Positions 1-13,147 of a DNA stretch of 64,000 bases are shown in pieces (position 1 is the first letter of the stretch; every line of letters starts with the position of its first letter). The DNA lies in assembly GCF_019175385.1 (NCBI RefSeq), contig NC_083344.1, positions 4,998,965 through 5,062,964 on the forward strand, given 5' to 3'. Made by a program: the position numbers and the translations under genes. The DNA comes from Lycium barbarum (lineage: Eukaryota > Streptophyta > Magnoliopsida > Solanales > Solanaceae). The notes beneath the pieces are model-generated. The model had not been told where the DNA came from, did not search any database, and worked only from the letters and a program-made list of their open reading frames with translations.

Positions 1-1
1 G

Positions 2-2541
2 AGAGTTAAAGAAGAAGATATTCCCAAAATAGTTTTTAGAACGAGATATGGCCATTATGAATTCTGGGTGATGTCATTTGGGTTAACTAATGCTCCGGCA
101 GTGTTCATGAATTTGATGAATAATGTATTCAGGCCTCTCTTGGATTTATTCGTAATAGTATTCATTGACGATATTCTGGTATACTCTCGCACAGAATCAG
201 AACATGCAGACCGTTTACGTATTGTTCTTGGAATTCTTCGAACTCGAGAATTGTATGCAAAATTTTCAAAGTGCGAGTTTTGGCTGAATTCTGTGACATT
301 TTTGGGTCATGTTATTTCAGATGATGGCATTTGAGTTGATACTCAGAAAATTGAAGCTGTGAAGACTTGGCCAAGGCCTACAACGCCTACAGAAGTCCGT
401 AGTTTTCTGGGATTGGCAGGTTATTATAGAAGATTCCTAGAAGGATTTTCCTCTATTTCAGCCCCATTGACGAAGCAACCCAAAAGTCAGCCAAATTCCA
501 GTGGAATGATGCTTGTGAACGCAACTTCCAAGAGTTAAAGAACAGATTAACCTCAGCCCCAGTCTTGACACTCCCGGAAGGGCCAGATGGTTATGTTGTA
601 TATTGTGATGCTTCCGGTATTGGGTTAGGATGTTTGTTAATGCAGCACGGTAAAGTCATCGCTTATGCTTCGAGACAGCTGCGGAAACATGAAAAAAACT
701 ACCCAACTCATGATGTCGAATTGGCTGCAGTTATTCATGCATTAAAGATGTGGAGACATTACTTGTATGGTGTGCATGTTGATATCTATACAGATCACAA
801 GAGTCTTCAATACATTTTCAAACAGAAGGAGTTGAATCTGCGGCAGAGGCGGTGGTTAGAATTATTGAAAGATTATGATGTGAGTATTTTATACCACCCC
901 GGAAAGGCAAATATAGTAGCTGATGCGCTTAGCCGCCGATCGATGGGCAGCCTATGTGAAGTTCCTCCGGGGAAGAAAGAATTAATTCATGAGCTCTACC
1001 AACTAGCTAATCTTAGAGTACGCCTAATTGATTCAGGTAGTGTAGGAATTGGTATTAATAATCCCACAGTTTCGTCCCTGAATATGGAAGTGAAAGAGCG
1101 TCAATATGAAGATCCTCAGTTGAGCCATTATAGAGGCACATTTCGTGAAAAAGAGAAGTCTCCATTTGAAACTTCTATGGATGGAATTCTTAGATACCGA
1201 GGTAGGCTATGTGTTCTGAATGTTGCAGAATTACGTCATCGAATCCTCGAAGAAGCTCATTATTCTCAGTATTCTATTCACTCAGGTGTAACGAAGATGT
1301 ATCATGATCTCAAGTTAATATATTGGTGGGATGGCATGAAGAAAGACATAGCAGAATTTGTAGCTCAATGTCCAAATTGCCAGTAAGTGAAAATCGAACA
1401 TCAAAAGCCAGGAGGATTACTGCAAGCAATGGAAATCCCTACTTGGAAATGGGAAGTGATCAATATGGATTTTATTGTGGGATTACCTCGTTCCCGAAGC
1501 AAGTATGATTCTATATGGGCGATTGTGGATAGATTGACGAAAGCAGCTCATTTTCTTCCAGTCAGAACCACATACTCAGCAGAAGATTATGCAAGGTTGT
1601 ATCTCAAGGAGATTGTGCGACTCCATGGTATTCCGATATCCATTATCACAGATAGAGGAGCGCAATTTACAGCTAAGTTCTGTAAATCCTTCTAAGAAGG
1701 TTTGGGTACTCAAGTAAAGCTCAGCACGGCATTTCATCCGCAAACTGATGGGCAAACCGAACGTACCATTCAGACCTTGGAGGATATGCTAAGGGCATAC
1801 GTACTAGATTTTGGTGGTAGCTGGGATGACCACTTACCCCTTATTGAATTTGCATATAACAATAGCTACCATTCTTGTATCCAAATGGCTCCGTATAAAG
1901 CTCTATATGGAAGGAAGTGCAGATCCCCAATTGGATGGTTTGAAATAGGAGAAGTATAGCTAATAGGCCCTGAGTTAATTCAGCAAGCAGTAGAAAAAGT
2001 CAAGGTGATCCGAGATCGATTATTGACAGCCCAAAGTCGCCAAAAATCTTATGCGGACAACCGTCGGCGAGACTTAGAATTTCAAGTTGATGATTGGGTA
2101 TTCTTAAAGGTGTCACGAATGAAAGGAGTGATGAGATTTGGTAAGAAAGGAAAGTTAAGTCCTCGATACATTGGACCCTATAAGATTATCCGCAGGGTGG
2201 GTCAAGTAGCTTATGAATTAGACTTGCCTCTAGAACTTGAATTAGTCCATCCAGTTTTCCATGTCTCAATGCTCCGTAAGTGTATCAGAGATCCTACGAG
2301 GAGTTTTCCAGTAGATGATGTTCAAGTGACGGAAAAATTGGATTATGAAGAAGTACCCGTTGCCATACTAGATAGGCAACTATGGAGACTTCGAAATAAA
2401 GAAGTAGCCTCAGTTAAAGTCTTATGGCAAAATAACAACCGAGAAGAAATGACTTGGGAAGCAGAAGAGAGTATGAAATCCAAATACCCGCACTTAATTC
2501 AGCCCCCAGAAGAGATCCACGATGAAACATCGAGATTATGA
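2..2541 (+). pseudogene. pol: Decayed Ty3 pol: RT, RNase H, integrase, chromodomain
   Basis: The open frame starts at base 2 and shows the RT active site FIDD at about 168-179. RNase H ([13 protein letters not shown]) lies at 600-930. The integrase zinc finger is an H-H-C-C set ending CPNC at about 1380. The integrase core shows D (MDFIVG), D (ITDRGAQF) and E (TDGQTERT) at 1460-1770, and a chromodomain-like end runs to 2541. Breaks are in-frame stops at 332-334 (TGA), 1384-1386 (TAA), 1693-1695 (TAA) and 1957-1959 (TAG), plus a frameshift near 473-482, where the frame changes between RT and RNase H. The final stop at 2539-2541 looks natural. In the living element the protein is a polyprotein that copies RNA into DNA and integrates it, with the chromodomain steering integration toward chromatin. 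Confidence 0.9.
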
Positions 2542-2730
2542 GGTATGTATGTTTTCTTTTTATGCATATGGGCTGTGTGTGACCAGCTTATATTGCTATT
2601 GTCTTGTGGCCTTGTGAGGCAATGTTATTATGGACTGTTGTGACAAGATGGTAGTGCCATATTATAGGGGAAACTCTAGCGAAATTTTCGTGGAATTCCC
2701 GAGAACTTAACATTCGAGGACGAATGTTCC

Positions 2731-2745
2731 AAAAGGGGGGAAGAA
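2731..2745 (+). promoter_or_regulatory. Polypurine tract (plus-strand primer) of the Ty3 element
   Basis: A purine-rich run, AAAAGGGGGGAAGAA, sits directly against the TG that opens the 3' LTR. Its position and composition are those of the polypurine tract that primes plus-strand DNA synthesis in LTR retrotransposons. Confidence 0.8.
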
Positions 2746-5162
2746 TGTTACATCTCGGAAAAATTTTCCGTTCATGTACAGTGAATAGACTAGCGAAGGG
2801 CACGAGGTATACGATGTTTCGATAAATAAGAAATAACACTTGATGATCCTAATTGAGGTTTCAAAGGCACTCGAAGTAAGAGAAGAAAGTTTGCTAAGAA
2901 AGGCAAGGTATACGTTACGAATCGAAAAGGATTTACAAGTGATAAGTTAGCAATGATTCAATGATGTCTGTGAGAAGAGTTATAATGTCCCTTATATAGT
3001 TAACGAGGTGTTAAACAAGTGTCAAGAAGGTTCCACACGGATTGGAGATCAAACGAACGACGGAGATCATTTCAGGGAAATGGGGTTATAAGACCGACTT
3101 ATACGGTCCGTATAAGGGTTCGTATAACACCCAGCAGAGATGATGTTTGCCTGATGGTGAACCACGACCACTTATACGGGCCGTGCAATGTTATACGGAC
3201 CGTATAAGTGTCCGTGGAAGTCCCGACGGGCTGAGTTAAGTTCACTTATATAAATGTGATCCCACTTCACTAATTTAATTTCCCACACTTCTTCATCTCT
3301 CTCAAGGATTCTAGAGGGTTCCACACTTCTTCCACAAGAACCCAAGAGAAATTGATGATCAACTTCATCAAACCAACAAAATCAAGTGTATGAGACACAT
3401 TAAAGTTCATCCAAGCGAAGGAATTCCAATGGAAGTGAACTAGGGTTTTGGTGCAAGAGAAGTATTTCCACTCAAGGCTTATTCCTATACTATCTACGGT
3501 AATGAGAGGTTGAAAGGCTTTGATTATGGAAGGAGATAGAAAATGAGTCACAAAGATAGGAATAACGAGATTTTGAGTAGTAGTTTGGAGTGAATCATGA
3601 ATATTGATTGATATGTTGTGATTGTAAGTATGCTATAAGTGACATTTAGAATATGGGATAAGCATTATATGTGAGAAAATGCAATAGTGAACTATGACCA
3701 TGATTATGGAGGAATTGAAGTGAAATTGTGAAATGTGGATAATGTAGATGAATGATGATTGTTTCTTATAATATTGTGAATGTTGTTATGGATGTTTGGG
3801 AGTTGATATGAATATGGGGAAAGTTGTATAAACAAAGGAAATGCTGCCCAATTTTCTCTAGCTTTAGTAAGCACGTTCTTATAATCGTTTAACTAATGTT
3901 AATACGAACTCCCTTGAAGGTAAAGACGTGAGCATTGAAGGAGAACGATCAAGCGGTAGAATAGCTAAAGGAAAAGGTATATGAGGCTAGTCCCTTCTTT
4001 CTAAGGCATGAATCTTATGACATGATCTTCCCTCCTTCTCCATGAATTTCCTATATTCCGTAAAACTAAGAGTCTATGTTCATGAATAGCCATATGAGTT
4101 AAAAATAAGAGATATTATGAACATGATGATGATGAGCTTAAGTCCAAAGATTCTAGAGTTCATGATATGATGTTTCTACAAAGCTAATGTTGTTAACTAC
4201 GATCCACTGATGTTGTTTATTGTATACACTCACCTTTTATGCTAATTCCTTCAAGGTGAGGCAGAATGATTATGAATGCTCCATAATGGAATCGGGGGTT
4301 CACGACCTTATGTCACCCTGATAAAGTATAGCTGTCTTTGAGTTCTATGCATGCATTATGACGAGTACATGATGATGATATTACACCGCGCCTATATGGC
4401 CGGGCAGACACCGCTAAGGCGGGCAGCGTATACACCATGTCTAGATGATATGGGCAGCCACCACTAGTGGGCGGCATGAGATGGTACCCCGGACGCGGGA
4501 GGCCTGGTCGCGAGCTAATGATTATCACACCGTACCTATATGGTCAGACAGCTTATACATATATACATACATGATATGATGATGATTATGGAGTAAGCCA
4601 GCATGCATTATTTCTTTTTTTAATTGATAGTCAGTTACAGGTTGCTCCTCATTTGATGCTTCCTTATTTCATTGATGTATTGTTATTGCTGATGCCTTAC
4701 ATACTCAGTACAATGTTCGTACTGACGTCCTTTTCTTTGGACGCTGTGTTCATGCCCACAGGTAGACCGGGAGATGATCCAGACTCGTAGGAGCTATTAG
4801 CTGACTTGAGAGCACTCCATTGTTCCGGAGCTGCCATTGATTTATTCTTTTGTGTATATATATGTTTTGGGCATGACGGGGTCCTGTCCCGTCCATATGT
4901 CTAGTACTCTAGCAGAGGCTTGTAGATGTGTATGTGTGAATAGTATGATCTCACGATGTCCTTATTGTATGTACATTATTTTGATAGCCGAAGGGCTTAT
5001 GTATATAAAGGTAATTATGTTTCGAAGTGAAAAATGATTTTTCCTATGACTTGAGTATAAGATTAATGAATGAACGCTTGATGAGTACGATGGGTAATGG
5101 TATGAGCAGTGCTCGGTGGTTAGCCCCGGATACCCGTCATGGCCCCTAGTCGGGTCGTGACA
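2746..5162 (+). mobile_element. 3' LTR of the Tekay-type element
   Basis: The LTR opens with TGTTACATCTCGG right after the polypurine tract and closes with GGGTCGTGACA, giving canonical TG...CA ends over 2417 bp. The U3 part contains paired inverted motifs and a TATA-like sequence near 3246. The 3' portion holds the CAGTACAATGTTCGTACTGA segment that recurs in diverged form in the other LTRs of this window. Small open frames inside it are not genes. Confidence 0.88.
3098..3255 (+). promoter_or_regulatory. LTR U3 palindrome cluster and TATA box
   Basis: The inverted motif TATACGG-N-CCGTATA occurs at 3098-3116 and again at 3191-3207, with a half copy at 3171-3184. A TATA-like CTTATATAAAT follows at 3245-3255. 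The spacing suggests upstream binding sites followed by the core promoter of the retrotransposon transcript. The role is inferred from position only. Confidence 0.5.
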
Positions 5163-7919
5163 GTTGCTGTTTGATCTCGATACTTTTAAATTTTAACTAT
5201 GTTTGGTCATATTTTACAGCAAGGCACTGCAGAGTCAAATTGTTCTTACACAATAGGTCAACAAACCTATTCATCTTTATCACGAGTATCAGTTCCTTTA
5301 TATATTTCTATCTTTTAGTCCATTAAATGTTCAATCTTCTCTTTAAATAATTGCACACCAATATGTATATTGATAATTAAAGCAAGCCTAGCATACAGGC
5401 ACGGACACAAACACCAGAAAATTAAGCAATTTACCCTCTAAGATGGTTCAGAATTTCTGAATATCATCTGCCAAAAGTCAATACAATTACCAGCTAAAAA
5501 AATAATTAACTAAATTTGCAATTCCATATACATATTAAAGTAATGAGGAAAAAAGAAACCGTGAAGTACAGCAAAGATTTTTAACATACCTCTTCCAAAA
5601 CATGTCAAGATGCTTTAGTTTTCTTTTTCCATCTCCCACAGTTACCTAAGCTTAGCCATTTTCAGTCCAAGACACTTCACGTAATACCATCAAGAAGACA
5701 GAGACTATTAATTCAAGGGATTCAATAGAAGCATCGTCACGTTGAATTAGTTCAAAACCACATTATAGACTCTTTATATCATACCTCTTGGTGTTTGGTG
5801 ATACGACCCTAGACACCTGTAAAGCACATTAATTTTATAGAGCTTTAACCATGGTCGTGCTCAAAGGTATTCAATTCCCATGATAGCGAAGCTAGAGCAT
5901 TGGAAATTTTAATCAAGGCGATCCATGAGCTAGATTCTTTTGCAGTGATAAGCAAAGTGTAATCATCATAATGAAATAAAGTTAGTCATATCACCTTGAT
6001 TCTTTTTCTTTCTTCTTACCTAGTAGTATTGAACAGGGGCGGAGCCATGTTAGCTCCAGGGGTTCATTCGAATCCCGTCGGCGAAAAATTACAGTGTATT
6101 TTCAAAATTAAAATTATTTTATTATGTATATATAGTAGATGTTGAATCCCCTGACTTCTTTGTGTATTTACCTTTTAGAATTTTTGAACCCCTAGATGAA
6201 AATCCCGGCTCCACCACTGGTATTGAACATGGCAAGTAAGGGCGCAGACCCGTAGTCTTTCGTTGATAAAGACAAAGAAGAAAAAACTTGCGAGAAATAA
6301 AATATGAAAACATGTGCTGCTATTATAAAATTGGACATAACCAAAGAAAGAAGAGGTTGCTTTGGAAGAGAATATTTCTCCTAAAAACTATTTGATTAAT
6401 TTTAACTCGAGAGACAAATGTGAATTCAACTTCCTTGCATAATTAAATTGTTTAAGGAATATCATCAAATACCTTAGCAAAATAAAAAAATGAACCAGAA
6501 ACTCAGTTAATCCAATTAATCTATTTCAGTTTATCGAATCTGTTTTTCAATTTAAGAGTGTGAACTGACAAATTACATTATCTATTAAATCATTTGACAA
6601 AAAAAATAATAAGAATAACTGAGGGGAACATGAAAACAAATATATCACAAAGGAAAGACAACTTAAATAAAGGAACTAACTTTGGGATGTCAAATAAATC
6701 CTAATGCTTCGCCATTCAAAGTAAGAAATAACTATGAGATAAAGATTCATATAGTTGCTTGACCGAAGACGTTGAATTCTTTAGAGTCTTAGTTTTGATA
6801 AAGAAGAGGAAGAGGAATGAGAGAGTACAGAAGAGCAATGAGGGAATAATTGGGAGACGTGAAGAACAACGAAGAAGGATCGGGAAGGAGAGTGTGACAG
6901 AAAGAACAGATGCAAAAGACAAAAATACCCTTACTTTTGAATAAAATAACGAATATAGAAACCTGTCCAACTTTTGATGTGCCAATAAATTATATGGTCG
7001 TCCTGCTCTTGGTGCTTCTATATAGTAGTAAACTAGATGGCTCGTGTCCGTGCCTTGTACCAATGAGATGCAAATAAAGGCGACATGATTAAACAAAATA
7101 TTTGCATAATATGCTTCATATCATATCATATTCATTTGTGGAACAAAGTCATACAGGAAGTTTGCTAGAAAGGCAAAAACAGAGAGATTTAGTTGCTCCA
7201 ACATATGTATGAGATATGTTGCAATGGCCTAGAATTTGAATTCTGGAACCGGTTAACAAAAGTAAGTTGTTCCAGATGAAACTCTTACATGACCTGAAAA
7301 GAAATTAAAAGAATAAACTAACACAATCCAACAGATAGTAAATTTAGAACTTCTGAAGTGGGAATGCATCTAACCTCATCTCACTCATCTTTCACCTCTA
7401 GTTTTCTCTTTCTCCTTCTCATCTCAGGTGTTGTCGTAGTAATGCTGCCAACATGTATAACAACTGAATTGTCTTCATTCATTATCTTGTAGCTATGCCA
7501 AGAAGTTGCTTCAGGCCCTTAAAATATTACATCTTTAATTGATAAATAAAAAATCTTGGTATCCCTAAAGTATTTATCTTTGCTACTGCAAATAGCAGAA
7601 TTTCACATGTAAATTAAAAAAAAAAAAAACGAATGCACTGGGAAGAGGAAAAAATAATTTCCTTTTTTATTTGTGTCTTGTCGCTGTCATTACTGCATTT
7701 TTTCCCACTTATCTTAAAAAAATATTGCAATGCACAATAGGTTACAAATAAATCCATATATATGGAACTTTAGAGTTGTGTACATAACAAATAAGAGCTA
7801 AATTGTAAATCTTTTCACACAATTACCTGATTATTTTTTTTGGCACTGTAGCCTTGAATGAATTTGCCCATTCTTAGGGACAGTTTCACAATGTATGGAG
7901 ATTTTTACCTTATTTGTGT
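5163..7919. other. Intergenic stretch, no gene recognised
   Basis: AT-rich sequence with one recognisable repeat (6036-6226). Short open frames on both strands at 6716-7096 are low-complexity lysine/arginine or leucine/serine runs. They show no domain and no matching splice structure, so I do not call them genes. Confidence 0.5.
6036..6226. mobile_element. Short inverted-end repeat (GGCGGAGCC type), copy 1
   Basis: The element starts AGGGGCGGAGCCA and ends GGCTCCACCACTG, imperfect inverted ends around an AT-rich core with TATGTATATATAGTAGATG. The same core and ends recur at 40083-40266 and, with a longer interior, near 49315-49600. It is a dispersed non-autonomous repeat. The superfamily is not clear from the ends alone. 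Confidence 0.6.
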
Positions 7920-9129
7920 AAGAATGTCACGACCCAAATTCGGGTTCGTGTGGGCACCTACCCTCCCACCTCGGTAGGCGAACCCTCTCATTCATAAAAT
8001 GAATCTATCATACGACATTCCATTTAAACGCATTTGATAGTTAAGAAGTACAGCCGAATTCCATTTATAAGTATTCAATGACATAAGGTGTACAGGTTTA
8101 CAACAACACAATTTTTTACAGACTTGATACGACTTCCCATGACCTGGTCTAGACTGGTGCAAGAGCGACTATTGACTCAGATTACCATTACGTTCTACGA
8201 CGCATCCTCCGTCCCGAATGAAGTGGGAGGAGGCCTTCCGGATAGGCACCGTGAGTTCCTCTTCACATCAACAAATACCTGAAACAATCTACACCCCAAA
8301 AAGGGTGTAGCAAGTGCAATATCAGTACAAACACGCGTACTGAGTAAGTATCATAGGCATACAACGGTTAATAGTACATATTGGTAAAGAATTCGCGAAT
8401 AATGAGAATAATCACTAAATTAAATCACATATCCCGAAACAGTAGATCACAGCTTCAATATAACTTAAGTCACAACTAATCTTCAATGAATTATAAGTTG
8501 GCCAAACCCCTATATAGATTCTCAACACCTTTACAATTCCCAAGTCGCTCATTCGTGTTTTAGGGCGAGCTCATTGTTACGACACCTTTATGTCCACCTC
8601 GCTTAACACAATACACTACTAATTTTAGGTGAATTTAACAGGCACAAGTCAACAATATAAGTCACAAGAATCGAGTCCAAATGTTCGTCATTGCCTATGT
8701 ATAGCATCTAAACCATATATGTTAAGTCTGAATATATCCGATCCAACCAATCATTACGATAGAATCATTACCATACGATCATCACAACAGAATCATCACA
8801 ATCCAATCATCACAACAGAATCATCACAACACCTCGACCAAGTCAATATACAATGCAATGCGATAATGGTATGAATGTGATGCCATGCCATGCAAATGAG
8901 GTGTACACATGTACTCCGGACGAAAATATCGACGTCTCGGCAGCACAACCCAGCGTGACTCGCGAAATCTAAGTGGCACCCGTCCCGGATCTTTGCCAAA
9001 CAGACAGATGGGACCCTGGCTAATTGCTCACAGGGGGAGTCTCACCGGCACCACCCTGGGGGACTCGCGGAGTCCATGTACTAACAATGATGCCGGGATA
9101 ATATCGGAATCGGCCATGCAACAACAATG

Positions 9130-9560
9130 CCCGAATACAACCATCGGACATCGGCCTCCTCACAATCACTCAAAAGAGTCTGTCAAATACCAGTTTCACA
9201 AATCAACAATTTCGGAATTGAACCTCGGACATCAGCCTCCTTACAATCACTCAAGTAAAAGAGTTTATCAGGTATCAGTTTCATATAAACAACGATTCCG
9301 AAATGGATCTTCACACATCAGCCTTTTCACAATCACTCAAGTAAAAGAATTTATCAAATATCAGTTTCGCTCAATCAACGATACCGGATCATCACCGGGT
9401 ATCGGCCATGCATGATAAATATGAGAGAATGCGTGCAATGCATATGTCAATCACCAACAGTGGGTATGCCAACATATATCAATAGCTCAAGTACCAACAG
9501 TGGGTATGTCAACAATATATCTAAGTACAAATACCAGCAACGGGTATGTCAATCCTATCC
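9130..9560. repeat. Degenerate direct repeats inside the solo LTR
   Basis: Three diverged units carry a segment like CGGACATCGGCCTCCTCAC followed by an AATCACTCAA motif, near 9145, 9225 and 9310. A second unit, CAACAGTGGGTATG, repeats near 9455, 9495 and (as CAGCAACGGGTATG) 9535. Comparable short-period arrays occur at the matching place in the LTR at 60390-63857. Confidence 0.6.
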
Positions 9561-10669
9561 GAACCAGGACAACAAGCAGAATTCGATATCTACCAACTAC
9601 ACATGGCATCAAGCCAACACAATTGAACAATCAAACACACATAACGGGGTGGCTAGCCCCAACACACATCAAGTCAATCATTTAACATACGGTATTACCA
9701 TTTCCCTAATCATCATATTTGCTTAAGATAAGAATCTCACCCTACACTCGAGTCACTCGTCACCATTTAACTAGGACATCATTCACTACCGTGATTCCTT
9801 TTATATTCCTAGCTAGCGTTTAGATTCACTACAATAATCTCATCGATAGGCATAATTAGATTCGCCCACTACTCCCAAGTTACATAAATCCACCGATAAT
9901 CAATAAGGCCACATCAAAACCTAAGGAGTCTACAGGCCACAAGCCCGAACAAACAAGTCACACATGAAAATTCTATCCTAAAGCTCCATCCCATATCTCC
10001 AATGTCCTACACATGCATTCTCCGTTTCTTTTACACAACAATACGGAAAACTAACCGGAGTCTACCGAAGGGAAAGTCGTAACCTATCTCATTGCCGACC
10101 GGGAGCCACGAACATCCGTCGATTCCTTCAACCCACCGTCACCTCGTAATCCACACAAAATAGCTTGGAAGCAACCATAAGGTCCAAGAATTGAAATACC
10201 CATTATAACCTTCATAAGAGACTTTGGATTTACGAAGGAAGGTTTTTGATCTCAACCCATTTCTAGATTCCATCCACAACACTCCTAGATGTTTTACCCA
10301 TTTTTAAGCTTATATTGGGGAAAATGTACTCATTTTCAATTCCATGGAAGAACTCCTTTTTAAGGTGAAGGAATGTAGTGATCTGGGTTATTAATTTGTT
10401 CTAGATGAAGCATATGGAAGGTTTGTTTAGAAGGGACTATGTGAAAAATGTTGTTGACTCATCATCTCTCCTACTCTAGCTTACTAGGAACACCCACTTG
10501 ATAATTCTTTAGGGAACAAGATTTAAGTGGTTTAGGAGTAGTCTACTAGGTGGAATGTGAATTTGAAGGCTTGGAAAGGTCTATCAAGACCAAGGAATCT
10601 GTTATTTCTGGTTTTTCCCCGAGCTAGGTGGGACAATTCCCGAAATGATTCCTTAAATAGGGTATTTTC

Positions 10670-10830
10670 ACTGCGTGCACCGCTTCAGCGGTTAACCTAC
10701 CGCTTCGGCGGTAGCGCTGCAGCGCTCGATAGGCTGTTGCAGCGGCCTGCGCCATTATGGTACAACCACTTCAACGGGATTTGACGCTAGAGTGCCACGA
10801 CTATAGCGCTCGGGGGAGCGCTGGGGTGTC
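10670..10830 (-). promoter_or_regulatory. GC-rich palindrome block in LTR U3, then TATA-like site
   Basis: Nested inverted repeats such as CCGCTTCGGCGG and AGCGCTGCAGCGCT are packed into a GC-rich island in an otherwise AT-rich LTR. Reading the minus strand, the block is followed by CCTATTTAAGGA near 10655-10666, a TATA-like core promoter. The promoter role is inferred from position in the LTR. Confidence 0.45.
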
Positions 10831-11217
10831 CTAGCCCGGGTCCTTTACCCGAATTTTTGATGTTTGATCCCCTTCTGCACAATGGTTATCACTAGTTTAG
10901 ATGTCCGTCGTAATTACTTTAGAGAGGGGAAAGTCCCGGGATGACGCGTTTACGGGTAGTTCGGAATCTTTACAGTATTGACGGAACGGGTCGTTACAAA
11001 GAAGTGAAAGTATAAACTCAGCTCACAAACAAACCAACCAAAGCGTTGAGTATCTATAAAGATTTGTGGAAGATGTGGAAGTATAAACTCAGTTCATAAA
11101 TAAACCAAAATGTTTGAAAGGAGGTCATTTTTTCCTGCAACATTAGCTTTTATCATTTATATCTTCTTCTTTTTTTTCCAACAATATGGCAATAATTTTC
11201 AACAGCAATTTAACAGT

Positions 11218-11397
11218 AATGATGGGCGAGCATATCTGGGCTATTGAGAACCAATTGGCATAACTTGTATCATGTATGCTCCAATCAAATCGAAGATAAA
11301 ATTAAGCTAATGATGGGCGAGCATATCTGGGATATTGAGAACCAGTTGGCATAACTTGTATCATATGCTCCAATCAAATGGAAGATAAAATTATGCT
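11218..11397. repeat. 91-bp tandem duplication, two copies
   Basis: A unit beginning AATGATGGGCGAGCATATC starts at 11218 and again at 11309. Both copies continue through CATAACTTGTATCAT and end in GAAGATAAAATTA. They differ by a few substitutions and a small deletion, so the duplication is not brand new. It lies in non-coding sequence. Confidence 0.85.
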
Positions 11398-13147
11398 AAA
11401 TTACCTCAAAATGTTGTCTTCATATGTAAACTGAGCATAGAAAAGAGTTGTACCATATACAAGTCTCAAATCTTTAGCTCACAACAAATTATGATATACT
11501 CCTTTACAGCACAAGTGAAAGAACACAATTTATTCCTAAAACGTAACGAGAAACCATATTTTACCCAATAAATTTCAAATTCCACAGGAGATTAAGAAAT
11601 GTGGGAGTTCTCCTGTATCTAAATCCTGGATATGGAAGCATAGAAATCAAAATATATAGAGGAAAAACCTGGCATGTTTTCAACTTCTATCTATTGACAA
11701 AATCAAAATAAGTCACTGTGAACTTTGTAGATGTATGAGTTGGAGAAAAACTCACCCAATTTGTACAATTTATTTCATAATGGATATGAAGCTGCCAAAC
11801 CGAGCCAACAAATAGGAGAACTGCCAACTACCACCCACACGTTTTACAAGGCTGGGAGGCAAATTTAAGTGACAAATAAAATTTATAAAGAAGTTTTAAG
11901 AAATCAAATGGAAAAGTTTGATCTTTTCTTTTTCTTCATTGTGGTTGCAGGATCTCCAAGGAAAAATATGCTCTGATTTTGTTTAAAATTCCTTTATAGA
12001 AGGAAGTGCTTCTTCTCCTCCTACGACATACTCACTTGATTCACCAATATCGATGGATCCCCTACTTACCAAAAAAGATAAAAGTGAAAATCAAATAAGA
12101 TCAAAGTGTCGGTACATTAATTGCAAGTATTAACTTTAAGATAGGAAAATTGTCCTCTTCGGTCTAATCCGTGAACCAATATCTCATATTCTTTGGGTGT
12201 CTATTCAGTTTTTCAAAAGAACACTCCAATTTATCCCACTAATGGAAGTAAAATTCCCTGGAGAAAATTAGGCCTGACCACAAACGTTCAATTTGTTACC
12301 AAACCATCTATATATTTATTACAAGGCGTTTGTCACCTCACCTGCATGTGGTTTGACAACGTTCCCAAACTCTTGCATTAACCATAGAACTGACAAATAT
12401 TAGCAAGAGTATTTGATACCTTGAATGAATATACCTAAGAATACAACATACAAGATAAGTTGGAGAAAATAGCCAATTATTGTATCAGAATGCAATTTTG
12501 TTCTATAAACAATTATAGGATTTTCACCAAGCACGAAAAATAATAACATGAAATAAAAGTAACAATTGTATTTAAGGGTAGCTATAATTTGGTACTAAAG
12601 TGTTGCAATATCAATGTGTGAGTCACTTCATTGATCAATCAAAGCTTCAACAATTGTCAAATCTCTCTTACCAAAACTGAAGGATGATACTCACACAATA
12701 TATCTCTTTATTCTGCTCAGCTTAATGTCTAAAAGCAAGCTTTCTAATTTCTTCAGTTGTAATTTCTCCAAATGTTATATTTACATATTCTTTCACGTTT
12801 GTATCAATTACACATCACCTTCCTCCAGATGCCCTTTCATTTTGAAAAATTCTGACGCATAAACAAATGTGCGAGTTCACTGCAACAAGAAAGATAAGCC
12901 AAAAAGGTTCTCCGTTCAACTATATCAATCCAACTGCGGGATTCTCCCCAATAGTGTGACATAAGGGAATATTCTTGCTTCAAAATACACTATGTGCAAG
13001 AGAGAGAAGACCTCTACATAACAAAATCCCCACTGTGCGCAACGTTTTTTTGATAAGCAGAAGATCCTGAGGGCCAATGGTGCACGATAAAACTCGATGA
13101 ATAGTAGGTCCATTAGGGATCAAATCCTTTTCCCAGGAACATATACA

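Larger units (their letters stand above)
1..5162 (+). mobile_element. Ty3 chromovirus (Tekay type), 3' part, truncated by window edge
   Basis: The element enters the window inside reverse transcriptase and runs through RNase H, integrase and a C-terminal chromodomain into a purine tract and a complete 3' LTR. The order RT-RNaseH-INT is diagnostic of Ty3-type elements. The C-terminal block with VKVLW and a TWE motif before a YPHL ending is the chromodomain expected of chromoviruses, and the long LTR fits the Tekay clade. The 5' LTR, gag and protease lie outside the window, so no target duplication can be checked. The body carries several nonsense codons and at least one frameshift, so it is dead as an autonomous element. 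Confidence 0.9.
7925..10998 (-). mobile_element. Solo LTR of a Ty3-type element (3074 bp) with 5-bp TSD
   Basis: The sequence begins TGTCACGACCC and ends GGGTCGTTACA. The flanking pentamers are both AAGAA (7920-7924 and 10999-11003). No internal retrotransposon domain and no second LTR are present, so this is a solo LTR left by recombination between the two LTRs of a full element. Orientation is minus, because the left end is the reverse complement of the GTCGTGACA 3' terminus seen at 5162. It contains internal direct repeats around 9150-9560 and a GC-rich palindrome block at 10670-10830. Confidence 0.9.

Noticed and set aside
2588..2839. Open frame on the minus strand across the pol/LTR boundary
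   Set aside because: It overlaps the polypurine tract and LTR start and shows no domain.
8629..9726. Several open frames of 80-168 aa
   Set aside because: They lie inside the solo LTR and follow its internal direct repeats; there are no domains.
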